A stretch of 64,000 bases of DNA from Robertmurraya kyonggiensis. Its GTDB lineage: Bacteria > Bacillota > Bacilli > Bacillales > Cytobacillaceae. This document shows positions 34,513 through 42,985 of the stretch, piece by piece. The notes under the pieces are model-generated. The model ran no database searches, had not been told where the DNA came from, and saw only the letters and a program-made list of their open reading frames with translations. Numbering within the stretch: position 1 is the first letter of the stretch; each line of letters starts with the position of its first letter. The DNA lies in assembly GCF_005116465.1 (NCBI RefSeq), contig NZ_SWBM01000003.1, positions 62,001 to 126,000 of the forward strand, written 5' to 3'. The translations under genes and the position numbers were made by a program.

Positions 34513-36099
34513 ATGAAAGTAAGCGAACTATTAGCTGTTCCTCATTTTGCAGGGATGAACATGATTGCCGGAGCATCCGGTAAAGAGCGAGAAGTCCATA
34601 CTGTGAACATGATGGATGCACCCGACATCATCCATTTTTTAAATCAGAACGAATTACTCGTTACGACTGCCTATCATGTAAAAGATCATCCCGACCAGTT
34701 AACTGAATTGATTCGTATGATGAGCGAAAAAGGCTGTGCTGCTTTAGGGATCAAAACAAAACGATTTTTAAAGGAGATTCCCCAGTCTGTTATCGACCTT
34801 GCAAATGAATTGTCCTTCCCAATTATCGACCTTCCAATAGAGATCTCCCTGGGTGAAATCGTGAATCATACATTACGTGCTATTTCTGATAAACGGGCTA
34901 CCGAGCTTTCACTTGCGTTTGAGACACATAAGCAATTTACCCAGTTAATCTTACAAGGAAAAGGCATCCCCAAATTACTTCAGGATTTATCTCAGACTAT
35001 CGGTTATCCAGTCCAGTTGATTAACCAACATTTAAAACCTATTTTTAAAACGAATTCTGATTCAGAATTATTTACATTCATGAATTCTATTCGAAAAGAA
35101 GCTTTCACCTTATCCGTTAAGAACACATCGAGTATCGCTTTTTCCTTACGTGCAACAAGACAAGCCTATACACTTTTCCCCATTTATTTTAGTGAGAAAA
35201 AAATCGGTTTCCTTTCTGTCATGGGGGACATCCAGCATTACAATCCATCTACATTGCTAACGATTGATCAAGCCATTAATGTAATTTCTTTTGCGCTCAT
35301 GAAAGAACAGGCTTTGAAACAACAAACAAGAAGTATTCGCAATGACTTTTTTCTAAGATTCATAGATGGGGCATTTCCCTCGGAAACTGAAACCCTTCAT
35401 CGTGCAGCAGAGTTCTCATTGCCCAATAACCAAATGTATGTTGTCGCCGGGAAATTGGATGATACGGACCGTTATTTCACCTATACAGAGCGACAGCAAA
35501 CGATTGACGATATTTATGAATTTATCGAAGATGAAGTGAACAAAGGCCATTTCTTCACATTAGGGGATTGTTGCATTATCTTATTCGAAATTCATCAAGA
35601 TTCTTCTATCGAAAAGTCATTGTTACAGTTGCAAAGCATGGTTCTATCCTATTTTGATAAAACCATTTCATTTGGTGTCAGCAATATTAGCCACACCTTT
35701 TTACAAACCAAACATGCATATAAAGAAGCCTTAGACGCCTTGAAACAAGGTGAACTGTTAAAAAAAACCAATTTCATCCAAACCTTTCAAACAAAGGATG
35801 TCATTGAATTATTACGACTTATCCCCGAAAAGGAACTAAAAACATTTTATCGATATACACTTCAAGGCTTTTTTCAATCGAAGGCTGAAGAAGAACAAAC
35901 CTTGCTTGAAACCTTATCTGTTTTCTTAGACACGAACTGTCAAATCTCTGAAACGGCGAAAAGATTATTTGTTCACCGTAATACTGTCGTCTATCGCATC
36001 GAAAAATGCGAAGAGATTCTTGGAAAATCATTAAAGGAATCGGAAACAACGTTACAATTAAGAATTGCACTGCGATTAAAAACTCTGTTAGAACTGTAG
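34513..36099 (+). CDS. pucR: PucR family transcriptional regulator of purine catabolism
   Basis: A 528-residue regulator. The N-terminal PucR domain (about 1-125, MKVSELLAVPHFAGMNMIAG) is followed by a GGDEF-like middle part and a C-terminal PucR helix-turn-helix (TNCQISETAKRLFVHRNTVVYRIEKCEEILG, located about 472-502). B. subtilis PucR activates puc genes when purine catabolic intermediates such as allantoin accumulate. Start at ATG 34513 with AAGAGGTG 6 bases upstream; the frame is open 15 codons further without a better site. Flanked by pucFGH on one side and the uraD cluster on the other. Confidence 0.93.
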   Translation: MKVSELLAVPHFAGMNMIAGASGKEREVHTVNMMDAPDIIHFLNQNELLVTTAYHVKDHPDQLTELIRMMSEKGCAALGIKTKRFLKEIPQSVIDLANELSFPIIDLPIEISLGEIVNHTLRAISDKRATELSLAFETHKQFTQLILQGKGIPKLLQDLSQTIGYPVQLINQHLKPIFKTNSDSELFTFMNSIRKEAFTLSVKNTSSIAFSLRATRQAYTLFPIYFSEKKIGFLSVMGDIQHYNPSTLLTIDQAINVISFALMKEQALKQQTRSIRNDFFLRFIDGAFPSETETLHRAAEFSLPNNQMYVVAGKLDDTDRYFTYTERQQTIDDIYEFIEDEVNKGHFFTLGDCCIILFEIHQDSSIEKSLLQLQSMVLSYFDKTISFGVSNISHTFLQTKHAYKEALDALKQGELLKKTNFIQTFQTKDVIELLRLIPEKELKTFYRYTLQGFFQSKAEEEQTLLETLSVFLDTNCQISETAKRLFVHRNTVVYRIEKCEEILGKSLKESETTLQLRIALRLKTLLEL

Positions 36100-36164
36100 A
36101 CCCTTGGAGACTTTCCTTGGGTCCTTTATTTGTGCATAACATACAGAAAGAGACTTCATTTTCA

Positions 36165-36182
36165 GTCATTATAAATAATGAC
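36165..36182. promoter_or_regulatory. Perfect 18-bp palindrome upstream of uraD
   Basis: Arms GTCATTAT and ATAATGAC around AA. It lies 114 bases before the uraD start and well away from the pucR stop, in a position suited to an operator. The binding protein is unknown; it does not match the PucR box. Confidence 0.45.
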
Positions 36183-36213
36183 AATTCAAAAAATATGCAT
36201 TATTATGTTAATT

Positions 36214-36236
36214 AAAATAACTTTGAATGTTATTTT
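36214..36236. promoter_or_regulatory. Second inverted repeat upstream of uraD
   Basis: Perfect 8-base arms AAAATAAC and GTTATTTT around a 7-base centre, 60 bases before uraD. It may be a second operator or overlap the promoter. Confidence 0.4.
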
Positions 36237-36295
36237 ATATTACATATGAAGGCTCAATCTGTAAAATCGTTCTTCATTCACAAAGGAGGGCTCCT

Positions 36296-36790
36296 ATGCT
36301 CACGATCGAACAATTGAACAAAACAACAGAACATGAATTCATGGAATTTCTAGGTGGGATTTTTGAACATTCCCCTTGGGTCGCAGAAAAGGCTTTGAAT
36401 GCAAAACCCTTCTCTTCATTGGAGCATCTATACGAAAAAATGGTCTCCGTCGTGGAACAATCCCCCGAAAAACAAAAGCTTATCCTAATTAAAGAACACC
36501 CCAATTTAGGAGAGCGTATTGAAATGAGTCCGGATTCTGTCAGTGAACAAGCAGGAGCTGGTTTAAAAAATCTTACACCCGCGGAATACGACAAATTCAG
36601 CACCTTAAACCAACAATATATGGACAAATTCGGTTTTCCCTTCATCTTAGCCGTCAAAGGAAAAAACAAACACCAAATATACGAAGCCATGGAGCAGCGC
36701 GTGCAAAATCAACGAGAAATCGAATTCCAAACGGCGATGAAAGAAATATATAAGATTGCCCTGTTACGTTTGGAAGAAAAGATTCAATAA
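36296..36790 (+). CDS. uraD: 2-Oxo-4-hydroxy-4-carboxy-5-ureidoimidazoline (OHCU) decarboxylase
   Basis: A 164-residue OHCU decarboxylase that makes (S)-allantoin. His68 in EHPNLGER is the catalytic histidine, and SVSEQAGAGL (81-90, Glu84 and Gln85) forms the rest of the site. Start at ATG 36296 with a perfect AAAGGAGGG. In B. subtilis this domain is the N-terminal half of the PucL decarboxylase-uricase fusion. Here it is free and no uricase domain follows. First gene of uraD-flavoprotein-uraH. Confidence 0.92.
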   Translation: MLTIEQLNKTTEHEFMEFLGGIFEHSPWVAEKALNAKPFSSLEHLYEKMVSVVEQSPEKQKLILIKEHPNLGERIEMSPDSVSEQAGAGLKNLTPAEYDKFSTLNQQYMDKFGFPFILAVKGKNKHQIYEAMEQRVQNQREIEFQTAMKEIYKIALLRLEEKIQ

Positions 36791-36816
36791 CGGGAGCTTG
36801 AGAGGATGAGAGAATC

Positions 36817-38262
36817 ATGAGTTTGGAAGGATTAAATGAACAAGTAAAAAGAGATCTAACTTATCTGAACTTTGGCGGACCAGAATGGGTGCAGCCACTC
36901 CATCATCCTGAAGGACATGTTTACGACGTGGTGATTGTCGGTGGTGGACAAAGCGGCCTAAGCGCAGCCTTTGCTTTAAAGCGGGAGCGCATCTATAACG
37001 TCCTCATCATTGACGAAAATCCAGAAGGATATGAAGGCCCTTGGGAAACGTATGCCCGTATGGTAACTTTAAGAACTCCTAAGGAATTGACTTCTATTGA
37101 CCTCGGCATCCCCTCTTTAACTTTTCGTTCGTGGTGGGTCTCACAAGCAGGTGAAGAAGGTTGGGAAAAGCTTGATAAGATTCCAAGAGGCGAATGGATG
37201 AACTATCTCCGTTGGTATCGAAACGTTTTGAAATTACCAGTAGTCAACGAAGTAAAGCTGAAATTAATCGAACCCTCAGTCGAAGGAATTCATCACTTGC
37301 ACATTGAAGGTACTGGTGCCCCTAGCGAAAAAATACTCGCGCGCAAAGTCATCCTTGCTACCGGTATCCAAGGCGGAGGCGAATGGCATGTCCCACCTCT
37401 CATTTCGAAAAAATTAACCCGTGAACGATACGCGCATACCTCCGAATCAATTGATTTCGAACTACTAAAAGGAAAAAAGGTAGCGATATTAGGAGGAGGA
37501 GCATCCGCTTTTGACAACGCTCATGCCGCTCTATCTGAAGGAGTTGCAGAAGTACATGTCTTTGTCCGAAGAAAAGAGCTCCCTCGGATCAATCCAATTC
37601 GCCAGATGGAAGGCTCAGGTATCATCGAGCATTTTCATACCTTTTCCGATGAAGAAAAATACACAGCAATTTCCCAATTCTTCAAATTTAATCAACCACC
37701 TACGAACGATACATTTATCAGAGCTTCTGCATGGCCCGGTTTCCAACTCCATTTAGGAGCACCTTGGCACGATGTTGAAGCTACAAGTAACTGCGTAGTC
37801 GTCACTACACCACAAGGTAAACATACCTTTGATTTCCTAATCATCAGTACCGGTTTCGTAACTGATCCATCTTTACGACCAGAGCTAAAGCTAATAGACA
37901 AACATATTGCACGTTGGGGTGATAAGTATACTGCACCTGAGGAAATCGCTAATCCACTTGTTGATGCTCACCCTTATCTTAGCTCAGGATTTTCATTTAC
38001 CAGTCGTGATGAGCAAGGAAAAAATTCACTTTATGGACTCTTCGTTTTCAACTACTCAACTCTAGTGAGCTGTGGCCTTTCAGCATCAGCACTTTCAGGG
38101 ATTCGTTTTGCATTACCAAAGCTCGCTTTATCGGTATCCGATCAGCTTTTCCAAGATGACAAAGCGAGAATTTTACACAACTTCCTCACGTACGATAAAG
38201 AGGAATTTGTTGGGGAATGGCCGAAAATAGAACAACAAGTAACCTCAGCAACAGAAAATTAA
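36817..38262 (+). CDS. FAD/NAD(P)-dependent monooxygenase-like flavoprotein, candidate urate hydroxylase (HpyO-like)
   Basis: A 481-residue flavoprotein. The FAD-binding GxGxxG is in VVIVGGGQSGLSAAFAL (G42-G47), ATG in VILATGIQGG (181-183), a second dinucleotide-binding motif is VAILGGGASAFDNA (226-231), and LIISTGFVTD closes the FAD site. This two-dinucleotide architecture is that of class B flavin monooxygenases. The gene lies 26 bases after uraD and 13 before uraH, exactly where the step urate to 5-hydroxyisourate is missing. HpyO of Xanthomonas is a flavoprotein urate hydroxylase unrelated to HpxO and to uricase, and this is the best candidate for that role. The activity is inferred from context; the flavoprotein nature is seen. 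Confidence 0.7.
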   Translation: MSLEGLNEQVKRDLTYLNFGGPEWVQPLHHPEGHVYDVVIVGGGQSGLSAAFALKRERIYNVLIIDENPEGYEGPWETYARMVTLRTPKELTSIDLGIPSLTFRSWWVSQAGEEGWEKLDKIPRGEWMNYLRWYRNVLKLPVVNEVKLKLIEPSVEGIHHLHIEGTGAPSEKILARKVILATGIQGGGEWHVPPLISKKLTRERYAHTSESIDFELLKGKKVAILGGGASAFDNAHAALSEGVAEVHVFVRRKELPRINPIRQMEGSGIIEHFHTFSDEEKYTAISQFFKFNQPPTNDTFIRASAWPGFQLHLGAPWHDVEATSNCVVVTTPQGKHTFDFLIISTGFVTDPSLRPELKLIDKHIARWGDKYTAPEEIANPLVDAHPYLSSGFSFTSRDEQGKNSLYGLFVFNYSTLVSCGLSASALSGIRFALPKLALSVSDQLFQDDKARILHNFLTYDKEEFVGEWPKIEQQVTSATEN

Positions 38263-38275
38263 GAAGGAGATTGAT

Positions 38276-38629
38276 ATGGCAGGATTAACGACGCATATAT
38301 TAGATTTAACTCACGGTACGCCAGCAAGCAATGTCACGATCGAGCTATACTTTTACGGAGATCATGCATGGCAGTTACTCGCTTCAGCCGTTACAAATTT
38401 AGACGGAAGACTGAGTGAACCGCTTCTATCTAAAGAAGATACGAAAATCGGAACCTATGAACTCATATTTCATATCGGGGATTATTTTCGTAGTACAGCA
38501 CTTGAATTACCGGAACTGCCTTTTTTAGATAAAGTTCCCGTACGCTTCAGCATTTCAAATGTGACTTCCCATTACCACGTACCATTACTCGTTTCTCCTT
38601 GGGGCTATCAAGTGTATAGAGGAAGTTAA
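38276..38629 (+). CDS. pucM: 5-Hydroxyisourate hydrolase
   Basis: A 117-residue transthyretin-like protein that hydrolyses 5-hydroxyisourate to OHCU. Diagnostic features are the N-terminal block LTTHILDLTHGTPA with the catalytic histidine, the middle DGRL, SHYHVPLLVSPWGY, and the C-terminal tetrapeptide YRGS that separates the enzyme from true transthyretin. Length is normal. Last gene of the uraD cluster and followed by a strong terminator. Its substrate would be produced by the flavoprotein just upstream. Confidence 0.94.
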   Translation: MAGLTTHILDLTHGTPASNVTIELYFYGDHAWQLLASAVTNLDGRLSEPLLSKEDTKIGTYELIFHIGDYFRSTALELPELPFLDKVPVRFSISNVTSHYHVPLLVSPWGYQVYRGS

Positions 38630-38630
38630 A

Positions 38631-38668
38631 AAGAGCACGCTTTGGCAATGTTGCCAAGACGTGCTCTT
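38631..38668. terminator. Bidirectional terminator between pucM and the SET-domain gene
   Basis: AAGAGCACG/CGTGCTCTT outer and TGGCAA/TTGCCA inner arms form one long hairpin. The T-run is best on the minus strand (TTTTTAAC). Confidence 0.8.
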
Positions 38669-38676
38669 GCTTGTAC

Positions 38677-39063
38677 TTATTCTTCGTCTTCTCGATCAAA
38701 CCACAACTTTTCTTGATCATCCACATCACCATTATAATTGATGAGAATCTCTTCCCCTGCTTTTATATCTTTATAAGCAAAGAAGTCAAAAGTGTGATTA
38801 TCAAAATTAATATCATAAGTTGCATTCGGTTCATAGGAATGGTTAAACAACATTCCATAACCAAGAAGAATCGCCGTATGATTAATCCCATACTCAAACG
38901 CGTAATCAGCGAGTAAGGTTTTTTCAATATGTTCATGCTGTTCGTTTGGATAAGCAATAACTGGCGCTTCATGGATAAGCGTTCCTTTTTTGATATCACA
39001 TGTAGCAAATACCCCTCTATTGAATTCTCCATCACTTAGTGAAGATGATTTTATCTCTATCAT
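38677..39063 (-). CDS. SET-domain protein, putative protein lysine methyltransferase
   Basis: A 128-residue single SET domain. RGVFATCDIKKGTLI matches the first SET block, MLFNHSYEPNATY the NHS block that binds SAM, and GEEILINYNG the final motif with the catalytic tyrosine. Small stand-alone SET proteins occur in several Bacilli and their targets are unknown. Start at ATG 39063 (M-I-E-I-K) with TAGGTG upstream; a GTG three codons earlier has no ribosome site. It is convergent with pucM and is not part of the purine pathway by sequence. Confidence 0.82.
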   Translation of the reverse strand: MIEIKSSSLSDGEFNRGVFATCDIKKGTLIHEAPVIAYPNEQHEHIEKTLLADYAFEYGINHTAILLGYGMLFNHSYEPNATYDINFDNHTFDFFAYKDIKAGEEILINYNGDVDDQEKLWFDREDEE

Positions 39064-39194
39064 GCTGTGCACCTACTCACTTTTAAAATTTACTACTTTC
39101 TTAACTTTACCATTATTTTGGACAATGGGCTTGTTTTTATTTCAATAAGAGACTTTATTCCACACATATCGTTTTTGGGATAAGCTGATTCGAA

Positions 39195-39395
39195 AATAAA
39201 AGGAAAAATTCCGCTTATAAAGTAGTTATTATAAAAATTGAGGTTAAATAAGCGTAGAAATTCCGACTATCGACTCGAAAAACGGGAAAATGAGAGGTTT
39301 TTCTTGGCATAATCGGAAAAACTCTGCTTATATACCCCGAAACGAGCTTCATTCTATATCTAACCGGAAAATTTCCGCTTATTATACTTTTTTTC
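39195..39395. repeat. Dispersed palindrome cluster, copy 3 of 3 (inverted)
   Basis: Four GGAA/TTCCGC cores have CG (or TG) positions at 39212, 39264, 39325 and 39376, i.e. spacing 52-61-51, read on the opposite strand to the copies at 640 and 10470. It fills most of the gap between the SET gene and the gamma-glutamyltransferase gene. Confidence 0.72.
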
Positions 39396-39473
39396 TAGTT
39401 AGCCGTTTAAGCACAAGACATGATAATTAAAAGGGAAAAAGAGCCCAATCCGCAGACTAAGTCCAAATTAATA

Positions 39474-41114
39474 TCAATACCCCAACGCTACTCCATCCCC
39501 TCTTGGGTCGGCACCTCCATATTTCACACCACTTACAGGGTCAATCTTGATCACTCCCGCATGCCCCATCACATCTGTAAAATCTTCAAGCAACTCTACT
39601 TCATGCCCCTTTTCTCGAAGAAATTCAGTCACTTCATCTGACACTCTACCTTCGATTTTCAAACTATTGGATGCTGCTCCCCATGTTCGGCCATATAACC
39701 ATCTTGGCGCTTCTATTGCCGCTTGGACAGGATAACCATAATCAATAATCCGCGTAACAAGTGCAGCCTGTGTTTGCGGCTGCCCTTCTCCACCCATCGT
39801 TCCATACACTAAGGAAAGGACGTCATCTGTAAACATCATCGCTGGATTTAATGTATGATATGTTCGTTTGTGCGGCTGCAAGCAGTTCACATGCTCAGGA
39901 TCTAACGAGAAGAAACTTCCACGATTCTGCAAGACTACTCCCGTATTCTTTGGAATAAAACCTGAGCCGAATTCATGATAAATACTTTGAATTAAGGAAA
40001 TGGCATTTCCCTCTTTATCAACCACACCAAGCCAAATCGTATCCCCTTTTGGATCTAATTGTCTTTCAAAGCTTTGCGCCTTTGTAAAATTAATTTTATT
40101 TGCCAGTTCCATTCCTCTTTCAGGTGATAGCAAATATTCTAATGGAATTGGCAAAAACTCAGGATCCGTTAAATATTGATCCCGATCTAAGAATGCTAGT
40201 TTGATCGCTTCCGTTAATACGTGGTAATACTCCGCTGAACCTTCTTCTATTAGTTCCATATTAAAGTTGTTCAAAATATTAAGGATAGAAAGGGACGCAA
40301 ACCCTTGAGAGTTTGGTGGCACGTTATATACTGTATGTCCACGATACTTAACAGAAATCGGCTCCACCCAATCACTTGTATGGCGAGCAAAATCACCAAC
40401 TGTCAATAACCCACCATGTCGCTGAAGGTCCTTGACGATCGCTTGTGCAGCTACGTCTTGATAGAAGTACTGACTTCCTCCTTTTGCAATCCCCTCCAAT
40501 GTTAAGGACAAATCAGTCTGTTTCATCATGTCTCCAGCCTTATAAGAAAGTCCACTAGACTTCAGAAAGATTTTGCAAAACTCGGGGAATCGTTGCAAAT
40601 AACGAAATTGACTATCCTTGTCATCAAGGTTCACATTGGTCCAATACTCTTGACTCGGAGTCACCGGAAAGCCATCTTTTGCATAATGAATAGCTGAAAG
40701 AAGTAATTGCTCCCAGCTATATGTACCTTTTAATTGATTTCGCGAAAACTGATATGCCTGCTCCCAACCCGCAACAGCACCGGGCACCGTATTAGCAGCA
40801 AGCACTCCCCTTGATGGAATCTTATCTAAGTGCTGCCTTTTATAAAAATCAATCGTGACATTTTCACCTGAACGCCCCGAACTATTCAATGCTTTCAGTT
40901 CTTTATGTTTTGCATCATAGACTAGCCAAAAGTTATCCCCACCAATTCCGTTCATATGAGGATAAACAACACCAATCGTCGAGACAGCAGCAATCGCAGC
41001 TTCAACGGCATTTCCTCCATTTTGCAAAACATTCATTCCTGCTTGGGTCGCTAAATAATGAGGAGTTGTAATCATCCCATTAGCTGCCATCGTTGTTGGA
41101 CGGTACGATTTCAT
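39474..41114 (-). CDS. Gamma-glutamyltransferase family protein
   Basis: A 546-residue Ntn-hydrolase of the GGT family. The large-subunit start has VEAAIAAVSTIGVVYPHMNGIGGDNFW, with the conserved GGxxFW glycines. The self-processing threonine is expected in DPKGDTIWLGVVDKEGN (around residue 360), and GTMGGEGQPQ near residue 450 forms the gamma-glutamyl oxyanion region. There is no signal peptide, unlike secreted Ggt, which suggests a cytosolic YwrD-like enzyme. Start at ATG 41114 with AGGGAGG upstream, overlapping the amidase stop by 4 bases. It belongs to a lipoprotein-amidase-GGT operon, suggesting breakdown of an amide or gamma-glutamyl compound. Confidence 0.86.
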   Translation of the reverse strand: MKSYRPTTMAANGMITTPHYLATQAGMNVLQNGGNAVEAAIAAVSTIGVVYPHMNGIGGDNFWLVYDAKHKELKALNSSGRSGENVTIDFYKRQHLDKIPSRGVLAANTVPGAVAGWEQAYQFSRNQLKGTYSWEQLLLSAIHYAKDGFPVTPSQEYWTNVNLDDKDSQFRYLQRFPEFCKIFLKSSGLSYKAGDMMKQTDLSLTLEGIAKGGSQYFYQDVAAQAIVKDLQRHGGLLTVGDFARHTSDWVEPISVKYRGHTVYNVPPNSQGFASLSILNILNNFNMELIEEGSAEYYHVLTEAIKLAFLDRDQYLTDPEFLPIPLEYLLSPERGMELANKINFTKAQSFERQLDPKGDTIWLGVVDKEGNAISLIQSIYHEFGSGFIPKNTGVVLQNRGSFFSLDPEHVNCLQPHKRTYHTLNPAMMFTDDVLSLVYGTMGGEGQPQTQAALVTRIIDYGYPVQAAIEAPRWLYGRTWGAASNSLKIEGRVSDEVTEFLREKGHEVELLEDFTDVMGHAGVIKIDPVSGVKYGGADPRGDGVALGY

Positions 41115-42292
41115 ATCAAATGCGCCTCCCTTAAACTTGTCACAAACTGGTTCGCCCACTCTAACAAGTTTATATCTTGAAATTCATTAGCTATAAAGGA
41201 TAAGCCAATTGGTAGTCCATCTTCTTTTACAAAAGGAATCGTTATCTGCGGAAAACCTGTTAATCCAGCAATGCAGGTTAATTGCATCGCTCTTGAGCGA
41301 TATTGCTCCATTTTTTCCATAGATAGATTTTTCAATGGAGCTTCACCTGGGGCAGTCGGGATCACTAGTAATCCATTGTCCTTTAAAAGTTCTGACAGCT
41401 TCTCCTTTATTTTCATTCTCGCTTCCATCTTAGGTTCAAGTTCATCTTGGATTAATGTACTCGTCCATAAAAAGCGTTCGGCTATCCCAGGACCAAAGTT
41501 CGGCTTCACCTGCTCAATCCACTCCCCATGTTCCTTCCAAATTTCGATTCCTTGAATCGTACGGAACAGGTTTGCCCACTCAGAAAGTCCATCTTCTGTG
41601 ATTTTTAAGAAATGCTTTTCCTCCAGTTCAGAGACAACTTTTAATAAAATTTGTTTTGTCTCATCCTCTAAAAATGACCAAGCTTCTTTTTCCAGATAGA
41701 AATGGGTATATTTCTGTTCTTCTGAAGAGCTTGGCGGGATAAGTGTTTCGCCAACTTTTAACAAAAGATCAGCTTCCCTCGCCATCCAACCTACTGTATC
41801 AAAGCTTTTCGCCAGCGGAATGACGCCTTCAATATTCACAACTCCATGGGTTGGTCTGAAGCCGAAGATTCCACAATAAGAAGAAGGGATGCGAACAGAG
41901 CCTCCTGTATCGGTCCCAACGGCAAAATCAACAAGTCCAGCCGCTACTGCAACTGCAGAACCACTTGAAGAACCACCAGGAATTCGATCAGGCGCTTTTG
42001 GATTTACTGGCGTCCCATAATGAAAATTCTCTCCATTTAGACTAAACATAAGTTCATCTGTATGAGTCGTTCCTGTTATCTCAGCTCCTTGTTCTAATAA
42101 CTGCTTAATAACAGGAGCATTTTCAGCGGCGGGCTCATGCGTCCTTAACCAATCCGGATTCCCAGCCGTATTCTGATATCCCTTAATAGAGATAACGTCC
42201 TTAACTCCACATGTAAGTCCATCTAATATCCCAGAACGTTCTGGCTTTATATGGAGATCATTTTTTACAAAGGCATTCCATCGGTCCGTCAT
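41111..42292 (-). CDS. Amidase-signature hydrolase
   Basis: A 393-residue enzyme of the amidase-signature family with the Ser-Ser(cis)-Lys triad. Lys31 lies in CGVKDVIS, the glycine/serine stretch GGSSSGS is at 106-112, and the nucleophile is probably Ser132 in TGGSVRIPSS. The family ranges from GatA to allophanate hydrolase and simple amidases. It is shorter than GatA and has no GatB/C neighbour, so it is not the tRNA enzyme. Start at ATG 42292 with GAGGAGGG. Coupled by a 4-base overlap to the GGT-like gene. Proximity to purine genes could mean ureide or amide breakdown, but this is only a guess. Confidence 0.85.
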   Translation of the reverse strand: MTDRWNAFVKNDLHIKPERSGILDGLTCGVKDVISIKGYQNTAGNPDWLRTHEPAAENAPVIKQLLEQGAEITGTTHTDELMFSLNGENFHYGTPVNPKAPDRIPGGSSSGSAVAVAAGLVDFAVGTDTGGSVRIPSSYCGIFGFRPTHGVVNIEGVIPLAKSFDTVGWMAREADLLLKVGETLIPPSSSEEQKYTHFYLEKEAWSFLEDETKQILLKVVSELEEKHFLKITEDGLSEWANLFRTIQGIEIWKEHGEWIEQVKPNFGPGIAERFLWTSTLIQDELEPKMEARMKIKEKLSELLKDNGLLVIPTAPGEAPLKNLSMEKMEQYRSRAMQLTCIAGLTGFPQITIPFVKEDGLPIGLSFIANEFQDINLLEWANQFVTSLREAHLI

Positions 42293-42308
42293 TAGAACCC
42301 TCCTCAAT

Positions 42309-42878
42309 CTACTTGATTGGCTTAAGTGGATTACCGTTCAAAATCTCTTCAACCTCTTCAAAACCTAATGGGAATGCAAAATTATAGCGGGCCGGTAATG
42401 CAAATACATACTCATCATTTCTTCCAAGTTCCTTTGGTTTAATTGGCGCAGCACCAACTGAATATTCTTCTTTTTGAAGTGCTTCCCAATGTTCAAGTGT
42501 AAAAATCATAATCGGAATATCTTGTCTTGGGGTCTCTTCTGTCCATTGTGGGTGGCGAATAACAATTTGCGGACCTGTTTCTACGACTTTCCCACTTTGC
42601 TCCTCGGTAATCCCTAAGCCTTCCCACCGTTCTTCCACAATGCGATACCCCTTCCAGCTTTCAGGCAAGGAAAAAACAAAGCCATATTCAGTGTTTTCAT
42701 ATTCATTAGGATTTTTTTCATCTTCCACTTCTTCGTGTTGATCCTCATGTTCATTCGGCTGAACAATCTCATCCTTTTCTGTTTCCTCTGCCTGATTATT
42801 CGTCGGCAGCTCGCTATCATTTGTACCGCAGCCAACCAAGGTACAAATAAATAAGATGCTTAACAATGCTCGTTTCAC
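42309..42878 (-). CDS. Secreted lipoprotein of unknown function
   Basis: A 189-residue lipoprotein. The signal peptide ends in L14-V15-G16-C17. A low-complexity Glu/Asp/Asn linker follows (about 20-60). The folded domain begins ENTEYGFVFSLPESWKGY, a pattern common in extracytoplasmic PsbP/Mog1-like domains of Firmicutes. Residues RHPQW and PIMIFTLEHW are conserved-looking, but I cannot name the family with certainty. It lies 16 bases upstream of the amidase gene and so is the likely first gene of that operon, downstream of the xdhC terminator. Confidence 0.78.
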   Translation of the reverse strand: MKRALLSILFICTLVGCGTNDSELPTNNQAEETEKDEIVQPNEHEDQHEEVEDEKNPNEYENTEYGFVFSLPESWKGYRIVEERWEGLGITEEQSGKVVETGPQIVIRHPQWTEETPRQDIPIMIFTLEHWEALQKEEYSVGAAPIKPKELGRNDEYVFALPARYNFAFPLGFEEVEEILNGNPLKPIK

Positions 42879-42954
42879 GTTAACCCCTCCATAATTATTG
42901 TTTAATTATGAAGACGAAAACCAATCCATTTTGTTACGTAACTTTCGAGATAAA

Positions 42955-42985
42955 GGAAGCCCATCTTTAAACAGATGAGCTTTCC
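42955..42985 (-). terminator. Terminator of the xanthine dehydrogenase operon, overlapping the pucA stop
   Basis: GGAAAGCTCATCT and AGATGGGCTTCC arms pair with two imperfections around the stop codon, followed by TTTAT on the minus strand. Confidence 0.6.

Noticed and set aside
36100-36130. Terminator directly after pucR
   Set aside because: GACCC/GGGTC and GGA/TCC arms pair only with a two-base internal mismatch and the T-run is poor; too weak to list.
36274-36690. 138-codon minus-strand open frame
   Set aside because: Antisense to uraD; shadow of a clear gene.
41271-41555. 94-codon plus-strand open frame
   Set aside because: Antisense to the amidase gene and without signals of translation.
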